A stretch of DNA of 23,123 nt from an uncultured Oscillospiraceae bacterium. Its GTDB lineage: Bacteria > Bacillota > Clostridia > Oscillospirales > Ruminococcaceae. The notes beneath the pieces were generated by a model. It saw only the letters and a list, made by a program, of their open reading frames with translations, did not search any database and was not told where the DNA came from. Below are positions 1 through 6,466 of the stretch, piece by piece. The DNA is taken from assembly GCA_910589145.1 (NCBI GenBank), contig CAJUSD010000041.1, positions 1 through 23,123 on the forward strand. Reading direction: 5' to 3'. Numbering within the stretch: position 1 is the stretch's first letter; every line of letters begins with the position of its first letter. Made by a program: the position numbers and the translations under genes.

Positions 1-156
1 TCAATCTATTATGGGGATTGTTACGCAGTAGGGGTTATTTTGTCCTTGATTTATGCGGCTTTGCGGGTATTGAAGTGGCGGGGTAAGGGTTTTATATGTC
101 TGCTCTCAAAAACGGTGTTCTATTGCGTAACAGAAAAGCAGAGAACCGACCACTAA
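1..156 (+). CDS. Possible 3' end of a membrane-protein gene (partial)
   Basis: Frame 1 is open from the first base to a TAA at 154-156, giving 51 residues with no start in the window. The translation has a hydrophobic, aromatic-rich stretch (YAVGVILSLIYAALRVL), then basic residues and a second hydrophobic patch (FICLLSKTVFYC). This would suit the C-terminal end of a small membrane protein. I do not recognise a family. The stop codon lies inside the loop of a 12-bp hairpin (134-181), which is compatible with a gene ending here. A 51-codon open frame can also occur by chance. Upstream sequence is needed to decide. Confidence 0.3.
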   Translation, partial: SIYYGDCYAVGVILSLIYAALRVLKWRGKGFICLLSKTVFYCVTEKQRTDH

Positions 157-181
157 TGAAAGTGATATATTCTCTGCTTTT
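134..181 (+). terminator. Hairpin over the stop of the upstream frame
   Basis: AAAAGCAGAGAA (134-145) pairs perfectly with TTCTCTGCTTTT (170-181), leaving a 24-nt loop that holds the TAA at 154-156. The T-run is only TTTT and is part of the stem, so this is a weak intrinsic terminator candidate. Confidence 0.4.
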
Positions 182-216
182 GCTTGCACCCTGTTTGTCA
201 GCGTTGATGATAAGTT

Positions 217-363
217 GTTGTGAATACTTCCTTATCAACGTAAAACTAAGTTTCCCAGACCTTTCCGTTAAACCATATTAGAGCCTGTATTCACAACCGC
301 TGCACGCCGTCCGGCTGGTCTTTTTCCCGCCATACTGCGTCCCTCGGTTATGAATACAGGTTC
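217..363. repeat. Non-coding inverted-repeat region with competing stems
   Basis: The 19-base arms 281-299 and 345-363 are complementary at 17 positions; one of the two differences is a G-T wobble. They enclose 45 bases and abut the stop codon of the XRE gene at 364. In addition, GTTGTGAATAC (217-227) is a perfect 11-base inverted match to 287-297, which is part of the left arm. A third version, GTTATGAATAC, lies at 346-356. The left arm can therefore pair upstream or downstream but not both. There is no T-run after the hairpin on either strand, so a simple terminator is unlikely. It could be a small dispersed repeat (REP/MITE-like) or a 3' processing structure. Nothing else is apparent between 182 and 363. 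Confidence 0.55.
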
Positions 364-744
364 TTATTTTATGTTTTTCAAGCAAACTGCCGCCGCAATT
401 TCAAAAGCCTGCCCTAATTGAATGCGTTCCTCTTTGGAAAGCCGTTCCCCTTTGGCATAAAACGCCTCCTGGCCTGCCAGAAATTCTTTAATGTCTTCAA
501 GGAGTACATCCAAATCCGTATATTGCGCGGCGGTTTTTCCTAAAGCCTCCCCATCCTGGAAATAACTTTCTGTAACATCGAAAAAGCGGCAGAATCTTAA
601 CAAAGTCCGTCGGTCAGGCATCCGCCTGCCCTGTTCGTACATTCCAATGGCGCTGGTCGATATTCCTACCATTTCCCCTAAATCAGCCTGCTTTAAATTT
701 TTCGCAAGCCGAAGCGCCTTTAACTTTTGCCCAAACTCTGACAT
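364..744 (-). CDS. XRE-family helix-turn-helix regulator
   Basis: This is a 126-residue DNA-binding protein. Residues about 6-61 form a Cro/C1-type HTH (FGQKLKALRLAKNLKQADLG, then GISTSAIGMYEQGRRMPD). The acidic, helical C-terminal half (about 75-126) is probably for dimerisation or ligand response and is not a domain I recognise. I chose the ATG at 744 because the HTH begins directly after it and AAGGCGGTGG lies just upstream. The frame stays open back to 894, which would add 50 residues overlapping the pbp stop, but an extended -10 promoter (767-795) lies inside that extension. The gene follows the class A PBP gene on the same strand with a 139-base gap and its own promoter, so it may be expressed alone. 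The target is unknown. Confidence 0.85.
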   Translation of the reverse strand: MSEFGQKLKALRLAKNLKQADLGEMVGISTSAIGMYEQGRRMPDRRTLLRFCRFFDVTESYFQDGEALGKTAAQYTDLDVLLEDIKEFLAGQEAFYAKGERLSKEERIQLGQAFEIAAAVCLKNIK

Positions 745-766
745 GTGAACCACCGCCTTATCTATA

Positions 767-795
767 TCTATAGCAGTCCTCAATAAAATTGTCCA
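767..795 (-). promoter_or_regulatory. Sigma-A-type promoter for the XRE gene
   Basis: On the minus strand: -35 TGGACA (5/6), 17-base spacer, -10 TATAGA preceded by TGC (extended -10). The predicted start near 760 leaves a short leader holding the ribosome-binding site of the gene starting at 744. Confidence 0.55.
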
Positions 796-883
796 CAAAC
801 ATCTCCAAAAACCTTCATTTATAGGTTGGGAAATCGTTTTTGGGGTAACAATTTTGAAGATTTCTATAATGCTTCTTTTCCGG

Positions 884-3121
884 TCAATCCTCATTTCTGG
901 GGCGGACTACTATTGGGCGCCTGCCTTCTTCCTCTTCATCATCTGGAATTTCCTCATCGTCATCCAGTTCCCGTCCAACTTCATCCCCGCCTAAATGTTT
1001 CGGGCAGGTGGAGGGTAAAAAGCTTGGCTTATAATATCCAACTGCAGTTGACGGACAGTTGACGGATGCAAGCGCACCGGTTTCCTTACAATAGGACATA
1101 GCAACGCAGCTGCCTTCATCTTCAAAGTTTTTAACAGGCAAATCTTTATGAATATCGCGCATAATATTCCGCCACAGGGTCAGCGGCGGATAACCATATC
1201 CGCTGTAATTGATAGGCGCTCCAATATCATAACCAATCCAAAGGCCGCAGACATAATAAGGAGAATATCCAATAAACCAGTGGTCAAGGTCATTAGAAGT
1301 TGTACCGGTTTTCCCCCCAACGATCTGCTGGCCCCAGCGGACAGAACTGGCAGTACCATAAGTTGTAGGGTCGGTAACGCTTTGCAGAAGCTTATTCATA
1401 ACAGCGGCAGTTTCCGGGTCAAGGACTCTGGTAGGAGTGATATTTTTTTCCAGGATCACATTGCCTTCATTGTCCAGAACCCTGGTATAGCTGTAAGGTT
1501 CTACATATGTGCCGCCGTTTCCGAACATTTGATAAGCTCCAATCATGCGGATGGGTTCAATGCCGACGGTCATAGCGCCCAAAGCCATTGGTGCAAGGGC
1601 TACGTCATTGCTGTATCCAGAGGTAATCATGCCAAAGTCAAAATTAGAGTTAAGGAAGTTTACCAGGTTCTGCGGATTAAGCCTGTCCGCCAGGCGCACT
1701 GCTACTGTGTTGGTAGAACGCTGAATCGCCTCGCAGACGGGAATATTGCCTAAATACAGGCCGTTAAAATTTACAGGCCAGCCGGTGCCGTTTTCCCTTT
1801 CAGTAAAGGGATGGTCATCAATCATGGTAGACCAGGTGACAACATTATTTTGAATTCCCTGGCTGTAAACGGTCAAAGGCTTAATAGAAGATCCTGGCTG
1901 ACGTTTTGACATAGTAGCCCTGTTAAGGGAACGGGCATTGGTTTTCGGACCTGTCCCGCCTACAATCCCCAAAATTTTTCCATAAGGGTCTGTTACAACA
2001 CACGCCCCTTGAGGGTATTCCGTATTATGAATAGGGGGAAGGTTCTCCACATTTTCAAAATAATACTCCAGCGTGTCCTGGATCGTGGAATTGACAGTCG
2101 TATAGATTCGATAGCCGCCGCTGAAAATCAGGCTGCTGGCGTACATGCGTTCGTATCCATATTTTTCCTGCAAATCCGCTATAACCTCTTCTATAACCGT
2201 GTCAATAAAGTAGTCCTGTACTTGGTTTTCCGTTGTTTTTTCATTCTGCATCTGGGTTCTCTTGGTCTCTACAGGGGTGGATTTGTAAATTTTTTCCTGG
2301 GATTCTGAAACGCCTGTCATAGCACAGTATTCTTCAATAATCCAGTCCCTGCGGGTTTTGTTCCGCTCAGGGTCAGTAATGGGATTCAGCCATGCAGGAT
2401 TCTTTGTACTGGCAATAATAGAAGCGGCTTCTGGAACTGTGAGATCTTGTACATCTTTTCCAAAATACAGGTTGGATGCCGCTTGAATACCATAGGTACC
2501 ATATCCAAAGTTTACAGTATTCAGGTAAGCTTCAAGGATATCGTCTTTGGTATACTTTTTTTCCAAATTCAATGCCCGGAAAATCTCCCGAATTTTTCGC
2601 TCGAAGGTTGACGAGTTATCTTCCGTAATATTCTTAATTAATTGCTGGGTCAGGGTAGAACCACCTTGACGGTCTTCGCTGAGGCCAACCATTTCATTCA
2701 AAAAAGCATAAGTCGTCCGTATCCAGTCTACCCCCTGATGTTCCTGGAAACGTTTGTCCTCTCCCGCTATTGTAACATCCTGCACCATCTGCGGAATGTC
2801 CTCCAGTTTTACCCATATGCGGTTTTCTATCCCGTGAAGGCGGTACAATTCGTATAATTCCCCTGTTTGGCTGTCATCTGCATATAGAATGGTTGTATTG
2901 TTTAAATCCAGGCTGTACAGGTCTATTCCTACATCCGTTTTCATAAATTTCATGACATAATTCGTCATAAAAATAGCGCAGATACAGCCGGTAATCACCA
3001 AAATCAAAAATGTGACTGCGACCACGCGCCCGATAACGGAAAAAAAACCTCCAACTCCTTTCCCAATTCCTGACGCTACCTTTGCGCCTGTACTCCTTTT
3101 CCTCTTTTTTTGGGTTCCCAT
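884..3121 (-). CDS. Class A penicillin-binding protein (bifunctional transglycosylase/transpeptidase)
   Basis: This 745-residue PBP1A-type protein polymerises and cross-links peptidoglycan on the outer face of the membrane. A basic N-terminus is followed by one membrane anchor (about 33-56). The GT51 domain (about 75-265) shows EDKRFQEHQGVDW with the expected catalytic Glu121, GGSTLTQQLIKN (153-164) and the RKIREIFRALNLE helix. The transpeptidase domain (about 370-660) has SSIK (Ser411 nucleophile), STN (469-471) and KTGTT (604-608). The tail carries four cysteines (672, 678, 689, 706), then a run of Asp/Glu (720-732) and a basic end. The start at 3121 follows AAGGAGG at good spacing. Length and motifs are all intact, so it should be active. 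The Cys-rich and acidic tail is the unusual part. Family (ponA/mrcA-like) is clear; the exact paralogue is not. Confidence 0.96.
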   Translation of the reverse strand: MGTQKKRKRSTGAKVASGIGKGVGGFFSVIGRVVAVTFLILVITGCICAIFMTNYVMKFMKTDVGIDLYSLDLNNTTILYADDSQTGELYELYRLHGIENRIWVKLEDIPQMVQDVTIAGEDKRFQEHQGVDWIRTTYAFLNEMVGLSEDRQGGSTLTQQLIKNITEDNSSTFERKIREIFRALNLEKKYTKDDILEAYLNTVNFGYGTYGIQAASNLYFGKDVQDLTVPEAASIIASTKNPAWLNPITDPERNKTRRDWIIEEYCAMTGVSESQEKIYKSTPVETKRTQMQNEKTTENQVQDYFIDTVIEEVIADLQEKYGYERMYASSLIFSGGYRIYTTVNSTIQDTLEYYFENVENLPPIHNTEYPQGACVVTDPYGKILGIVGGTGPKTNARSLNRATMSKRQPGSSIKPLTVYSQGIQNNVVTWSTMIDDHPFTERENGTGWPVNFNGLYLGNIPVCEAIQRSTNTVAVRLADRLNPQNLVNFLNSNFDFGMITSGYSNDVALAPMALGAMTVGIEPIRMIGAYQMFGNGGTYVEPYSYTRVLDNEGNVILEKNITPTRVLDPETAAVMNKLLQSVTDPTTYGTASSVRWGQQIVGGKTGTTSNDLDHWFIGYSPYYVCGLWIGYDIGAPINYSGYGYPPLTLWRNIMRDIHKDLPVKNFEDEGSCVAMSYCKETGALASVNCPSTAVGYYKPSFLPSTCPKHLGGDEVGRELDDDEEIPDDEEEEGRRPIVVRPRNED

Positions 3122-3248
3122 GGATTCGCCTCCTTATTATAAGAAACACAAAACCCTTTACTGATTCATTTTTTAAAGCAGAGTTTTGCCTGTGCATGGA
3201 TATGGAATAGAATATTTTTTCTATGTATTAAGTTACTGCCCTGCGGCT

Positions 3249-3279
3249 ATTATACCATAACTTTCGGAGAAAATGTTAA
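3249..3279 (-). promoter_or_regulatory. Promoter for the class A PBP gene
   Basis: On the minus strand: TTAACA (5/6), a long 19-base spacer, then TATAAT (6/6) preceded by TGG (extended -10). The start near 3242 gives a leader of about 120 bases before the ATG at 3121. I see no recognisable riboswitch in that leader. Confidence 0.6.
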
Positions 3280-3389
3280 GATTTCGAGAACCTTTTTTCG
3301 CTTTTTCTACAATACTTTTAGAAACAACGGCGTCCAGAGACGCATTAAATAAAAATTCCCATAAAAAACAAGTATTTGTTTCCTAATCT

Positions 3390-3419
3390 GTATAAATCAA
3401 GACAAAAAATCCCATACTA
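3390..3419 (+). promoter_or_regulatory. Sigma-G-type (forespore) promoter for the BofC-like gene
   Basis: GTATA (3390-3394), 18 bases, then CATACTA (3413-3419). This fits the published B. subtilis sigma-G consensus as I recall it (GHATR, 18, CATWHTA) at every position. A start near 3427 leaves about 64 bases of leader. The downstream gene encodes a BofC-type sporulation protein, and B. subtilis bofC is a forespore gene, so context and motif agree. Confidence 0.65.
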
Positions 3420-3490
3420 GCGGTAAAAGATGGATTCCCCCACAGCCTGCGGCCTTCTGAAAAAAACAATATAATAGGAGAGTGAGCCAA

Positions 3491-3871
3491 ATGGACTTCA
3501 GGCAAGGATTACGTCCCCAGGTAGTATGTCTGCTTACCACCTGTTTTCTTTCTTCACTGGTAGGGATTTCTCTGGTTTACCTGGGCAATGACAGCCAAAG
3601 CAGCAACAATATGCCATCTACGGAGCAAACAAACTCTATAAAGCCGGCGGCGGTTTCTTCCAGCCAAATACAAAAACAGCCTGTCCGCTATATCATGAGA
3701 AATCATGGGGGAAGGCTGGCTGTTTTTGAAGCCCAGGAGGACAGCCCCAGGCTGGTTTTCGATGTATACATCAACACCCTGCCTGAATATGACCAGGAAC
3801 TTTTACAAGAAGGGGTTTCTGTAGAGGGCGAGGATGCTTTGACAAAGCTCATTGAAGATTACATCAGTTAA
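3491..3871 (+). CDS. BofC C-terminal-domain-like sporulation protein
   Basis: This is a 126-residue membrane-anchored protein. A single N-terminal hydrophobic segment (about 10-31) is followed by a Ser/Asn/Gln-rich linker (32-64). A compact domain (65-126) reads YIMRNHGGRLAVFE ... NTLPEYDQELLQEGV ... LTKLIEDYIS. This matches the pattern I know for the BofC C-terminal domain, a secreted forespore factor that modulates the sigma-K checkpoint in Bacillus. It would act in the intermembrane space around the forespore. It is shorter than B. subtilis BofC (about 170 residues) and keeps only the C-terminal domain. I chose the ATG at 3491 because GGAGAG ends 8-10 bases upstream; a GTG at 3482 overlaps that site. 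A sigma-G-type promoter lies upstream. Domain recognition is by eye. Confidence 0.7.
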   Translation: MDFRQGLRPQVVCLLTTCFLSSLVGISLVYLGNDSQSSNNMPSTEQTNSIKPAAVSSSQIQKQPVRYIMRNHGGRLAVFEAQEDSPRLVFDVYINTLPEYDQELLQEGVSVEGEDALTKLIEDYIS

Positions 3872-3890
3872 TCAATTTTCCTGCAAAAAG

Positions 3891-3928
3891 AAGCCCTCCA
3901 ATCCGGCGTTAGCCTTATTAGAGGGCTT
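3891..3928 (-). terminator. Intrinsic terminator of the glyoxalase-family gene
   Basis: Arms 3891-3898 and 3921-3928 (AAGCCCTC/GAGGGCTT) pair perfectly around a 22-nt loop. Read on the minus strand, the stem is followed by CTTTTTG, a T-run. On the plus strand no T-run follows, so it serves mainly the gene ending at 3942. Confidence 0.65.
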
Positions 3929-3941
3929 TGCGGCATGTCCG

Positions 3942-4328
3942 TTACTTATTTGCCTTTGAACGGTCTGGTACTATTTCAATCCAATATCCGTCTGGGTCTT
4001 CAATAAAATAGATCCCCATCTTCTGGTTTTCAAAACAGATACATCCCATTTCCTGATGGTGTTTATGCGCTTCCTCCATATCCTCGGCCATATATGCCAA
4101 GTGAATTTCATTATCTCCCAGGTCATACGCTTCCTTTCGGTCACGGAGCCAGGTTAGTTCTACTTGATGTGTGGAACTGTCATCCGCCAGAAATGTTAGG
4201 ATAAAACTGCCATCCTCCGCTGTCCGTTGGCGGACAACGTGAAGGCCAAGGGCTTCTTTATAAAATGCAATGCTTTTCTCCATATCCAGGACATTAAAAT
4301 TATTATGTACACAGGTAAATTTAAGCAT
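3942..4328 (-). CDS. Glyoxalase I family protein (VOC superfamily)
   Basis: This 128-residue metalloenzyme resembles lactoylglutathione lyase, which isomerises the hemithioacetal of methylglyoxal. It has two beta-alpha-beta-beta-beta modules. Candidate metal ligands occur at the expected places: His8 (CVHNNF), Glu57 (QVELTW), His76 (EIHLAY) and Glu118 (YWIEIV). FYKEALGLHVVR and IEDPDGYWIEIV are typical VOC/GloA signatures, and the length is close to the family's roughly 130 residues. The ATG at 4328 follows AAGGAG; the open frame extends to 4421 but lacks a better site. It is monocistronic, with its own promoter (4363-4391) and terminator. Clostridia often lack glutathione, so the natural thiol or substrate may differ. 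I am sure of the fold, less sure of the substrate. Confidence 0.88.
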   Translation of the reverse strand: MLKFTCVHNNFNVLDMEKSIAFYKEALGLHVVRQRTAEDGSFILTFLADDSSTHQVELTWLRDRKEAYDLGDNEIHLAYMAEDMEEAHKHHQEMGCICFENQKMGIYFIEDPDGYWIEIVPDRSKANK

Positions 4329-4362
4329 GGATTCTGCTCCTTCTTGTTTGGTTTTCCTCTTT

Positions 4363-4391
4363 AGAATATCATACCACTCTCTCCTTGTCAA
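4363..4391 (-). promoter_or_regulatory. Promoter for the glyoxalase-family gene
   Basis: On the minus strand: TTGACA (6/6), 17-base spacer, TATTCT (4/6) preceded by TGA (extended -10). The predicted start near 4356 gives a leader of about 28 bases. Confidence 0.65.
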
Positions 4392-4511
4392 TAAACACCG
4401 AAAAAACACATGGGAAAGCAAATATGCGGGAATAACTTAGGGTGGTTCTCATCTTGGGCTGTGCCTGCAAATCTATTTATCCCTTATTCTCCCTATAAAC
4501 AATATAACGGG

Positions 4512-4540
4512 TTTTCAAAAAAGAAAAAATATGATAGAAT
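4512..4540 (+). promoter_or_regulatory. Promoter for nth
   Basis: TTTTCA (4/6), 17-base A-rich spacer, TAGAAT (5/6) with TG one base upstream (extended -10). The start near 4547 gives a leader of about 41 bases to the ATG at 4588. It is divergent from the glyoxalase promoter. Confidence 0.5.
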
Positions 4541-4587
4541 CATGGGGAATCCTGCGGGTTACATTTCATAAAAGGAGGATTTTCCCC

Positions 4588-5232
4588 ATGACAAACCAGG
4601 AACGCGCTTTAGCTGCAATCCAAAAGCTGAAAGAACTTTATCCAGACGCGGAATGTTCCCTTGACTATATTCCCGAAAAACCTTATGAATTATTAATCTC
4701 AGTTCGTTTGGCTGCCCAATGTACTGATGCAAGAGTCAACCTTGTTACCCCGGTTCTTTTTAAAAAATTTCCAACTTTAGATTCCCTCGCAAACGCCAAA
4801 GTAGAAGATGTAGAAGAAATTGTCAAACCCTGCGGATTATATAAAACAAAAGCGAAAGATATTGTGGCAGCCTGTAAAATGCTCCGAGATGAATACAATG
4901 GAATCCTTCCTGACACAGTAGAGGAACTTACAAAGCTCCCCGGTATTGGAAGAAAAACCGCCAACCTAATCGTTGGGGATATTTATGGGAAACCTGCGGT
5001 TGTCTGTGATACGCACTGCATACGGATTACAAACCGCTTGGGGTTATCGGAGACAAAAGATCCTGTAAAAGTTGAAAAACAGCTCAGGAAGATCCTGCCG
5101 CCGGAAGAGTCTAATATGTTCTGCCATCGTCTGGTACATTTTGGAAGGGCAGTCTGTAAAGCAAGAAAACCAGATTGTCAAAATTGTATTTTGTCGGAAA
5201 TCTGCCCAAGCTTCCAGGCAGCCGGTTCATGA
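4588..5232 (+). CDS. nth: Endonuclease III (base-excision DNA glycosylase/AP lyase)
   Basis: This 214-residue repair enzyme removes oxidised pyrimidines and cleaves the abasic site. The helix-hairpin-helix LPGIGRKTAN (117-126) carries the catalytic lysine (Lys123), and the catalytic Asp is in CDTHC (Asp141). The C-terminus holds the [4Fe-4S] signature C-X6-C-X2-C-X5-C at Cys190, 197, 200 and 206. SVRLAAQCTDARV matches the conserved N-terminal DNA-binding helix region. Length is normal for the family. The ATG at 4588 is preceded by AAAGGAGG; the open frame starting at 4531 lacks such a site and overlaps the promoter. It is monocistronic with a strong terminator. All key residues are present. 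Confidence 0.97.
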   Translation: MTNQERALAAIQKLKELYPDAECSLDYIPEKPYELLISVRLAAQCTDARVNLVTPVLFKKFPTLDSLANAKVEDVEEIVKPCGLYKTKAKDIVAACKMLRDEYNGILPDTVEELTKLPGIGRKTANLIVGDIYGKPAVVCDTHCIRITNRLGLSETKDPVKVEKQLRKILPPEESNMFCHRLVHFGRAVCKARKPDCQNCILSEICPSFQAAGS

Positions 5233-5235
5233 AAG

Positions 5236-5286
5236 TTCGACGGAAAAGCTGATCTGCTGTGTTTGCATTTCGGCTTTTCCGTCGAA
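5236..5286 (+). terminator. Intrinsic terminator of nth
   Basis: A perfect 14-bp stem (TTCGACGGAAAAGC with 5273-5286) encloses a 23-nt loop, followed by TTTATGTTATTTT. It begins 3 bases after the nth stop and separates nth from the convergent gene ending at 5298. Confidence 0.75.
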
Positions 5287-5297
5287 TTTATGTTATT

Positions 5298-6158
5298 TTA
5301 AGCTGAAGTTTTTCGGTTGGCAGCAGCCTGAAAAACCGTTGCTGCCAAAACACAAACAAAAATCCCCCCTCCAATCAAAGTAATTCCAAAAAGAAACGAT
5401 GCCCCCGAACAAGCCAAAATAGAAATGCAGCACAAATAAAGTGCATGTTTCAATCGAGGGATTCCCTTTTCCCAAAAGATAGAAATAAAACCGCCCATAA
5501 TAGAAACTACCGTCAATACCGCAGTAATGAAAGGGAAAAAATTCCCATATCCAAAGGGCAGAAGATTAAAATAGGAAGTAGTGACCCGAATGGTTTCTTC
5601 AGGACCAGAAGCGAAATTCATAACGGCCCCATAGGGAAGGGCTTCTAAAATCAACGCGCTGATCAAAAGCGCTGTTGAAACCAGTTGGGCTGTTTTTTGG
5701 GAGACAGCTATTTTAAAATGTAGAAAAAAATTTTTGGGAGAAAGAATCAGCCTGCTCATAAGAATAATAAAAAGCCCCAGAAACGGAAGAATAGAAAGCC
5801 TCTGTCCAGTGAGCATAAAAGAAAAAAGGATAAGGCATACACCTGCAAAAAGCAGAAGCATAGAAATTGTTTTTCCGGCCATGGATTTAAAGTAGGCAAT
5901 GGTTTCGAGGACAGCATGATCGGCCTTTTCCTGTATGGTTTCAGGGGAGGCCGTTTCTCCGTTAATCAGTTCTGTAATGGAAACTCCTAATGCTTCCGAC
6001 AGGGGTTTTAAAACAGATATGTCTGGAAATCCCCTGCCGGTTTCCCATCGGGATACCGCCTTATCCGTAACCCCTATTTTTTCAGCAAGCTCCTTTTGTG
6101 TCAGTTCCCGCTCTTTCCGTATCAGGGAGATAAAAGCCCCTGTTTTCCGATTGTCCAT
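5298..6158 (-). CDS. XRE-type HTH regulator fused to a multi-pass membrane domain
   Basis: This 286-residue protein starts with a Cro/C1-type HTH (about 8-66: LIRKERELTQKELAEKIGVT, AVSRWETGRGFPDI). A short linker leads to about six hydrophobic segments (near 97-115, 121-139, 157-175, 206-228, 237-254 and 256-276). It would be a membrane-bound one-component regulator, with DNA binding in the cytoplasm and the helices sensing a membrane signal. The ATG at 6158 has AAGGAGGGG just upstream and a near-perfect promoter (6180-6208) behind it. It is transcribed divergently from the HTH-PurM/ABC exporter operon and shares a 308-base intergenic region with it, so cross-regulation is plausible but unproven. 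HTH-plus-membrane fusions are common in Firmicutes; I cannot assign a signal. Confidence 0.85.
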   Translation of the reverse strand: MDNRKTGAFISLIRKERELTQKELAEKIGVTDKAVSRWETGRGFPDISVLKPLSEALGVSITELINGETASPETIQEKADHAVLETIAYFKSMAGKTISMLLLFAGVCLILFSFMLTGQRLSILPFLGLFIILMSRLILSPKNFFLHFKIAVSQKTAQLVSTALLISALILEALPYGAVMNFASGPEETIRVTTSYFNLLPFGYGNFFPFITAVLTVVSIMGGFISIFWEKGIPRLKHALYLCCISILACSGASFLFGITLIGGGIFVCVLAATVFQAAANRKTSA

Positions 6159-6179
6159 ATGTCCCCTCCTTATGACTTT

Positions 6180-6208
6180 ATTATAACAAAAAAGGTGGAA
6201 AATGTCAC
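6180..6208 (-). promoter_or_regulatory. Strong sigma-A promoter for the HTH-membrane regulator
   Basis: On the minus strand: GTGACA (5/6), 17-base spacer, TATAAT (6/6). The start near 6173 leaves a leader of about 15 bases containing the AAGGAGGGG site. Confidence 0.75.
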
Positions 6209-6209
6209 C

Positions 6210-6222
6210 CTATGTTTCATAG
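6210..6222. promoter_or_regulatory. Candidate operator dyad between divergent regulators
   Basis: CTATG-TTT-CATAG is a perfect 13-base inverted repeat immediately upstream of the -35 of the leftward promoter (6203-6208). XRE regulators usually bind short dyads beside promoters, so one of the two flanking HTH proteins could bind here. The match is short and could be chance. Confidence 0.35.
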
Positions 6223-6317
6223 AATAGATGTAAATATCATAAAATCAACGATTTATCGATATACGCTCAATACACCCTCCTTGGTAATTGAGTTCCAATC
6301 CATATATCAATATTTCA

Positions 6318-6346
6318 TTGATTGTCAGCAATGCCTGTCATATGAT
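6318..6346 (+). promoter_or_regulatory. Candidate promoter for the HTH-PurM/ABC exporter operon
   Basis: TTGATT (4/6), 17-base spacer, TATGAT (5/6). The start near 6353 would give a leader of about 114 bases before the ATG at 6467. It lies inside the in-frame open extension that reaches back to 6212, which argues against that longer start. Confidence 0.5.
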
Positions 6347-6466
6347 AAAATTTTGAAAAGACAAAACAGCAGGAAATCATCTTTGAAAAATGACTGTCTT
6401 GCTGTAAACCGGGTAATCATAACACATAACAAAAGATTTATGATAGTGGAGAACAGGAGGAAGCCA

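Noticed and set aside
96..281. 61-codon plus-strand open frame
   Set aside because: It has no ribosome-binding site, no family resemblance, and overlaps hairpins and the end of another open frame.
1148..1753. 201-codon open frame antisense to the class A PBP gene
   Set aside because: It lies entirely within an intact, well-recognised gene and has no ribosome-binding site or recognisable protein features.
6212..6466. 85-codon N-terminal extension of the HTH-PurM frame
   Set aside because: There is no ribosome-binding site at the upstream start, a candidate promoter lies inside it, and the ATG at 6467 has CAGGAGG and begins the HTH directly.
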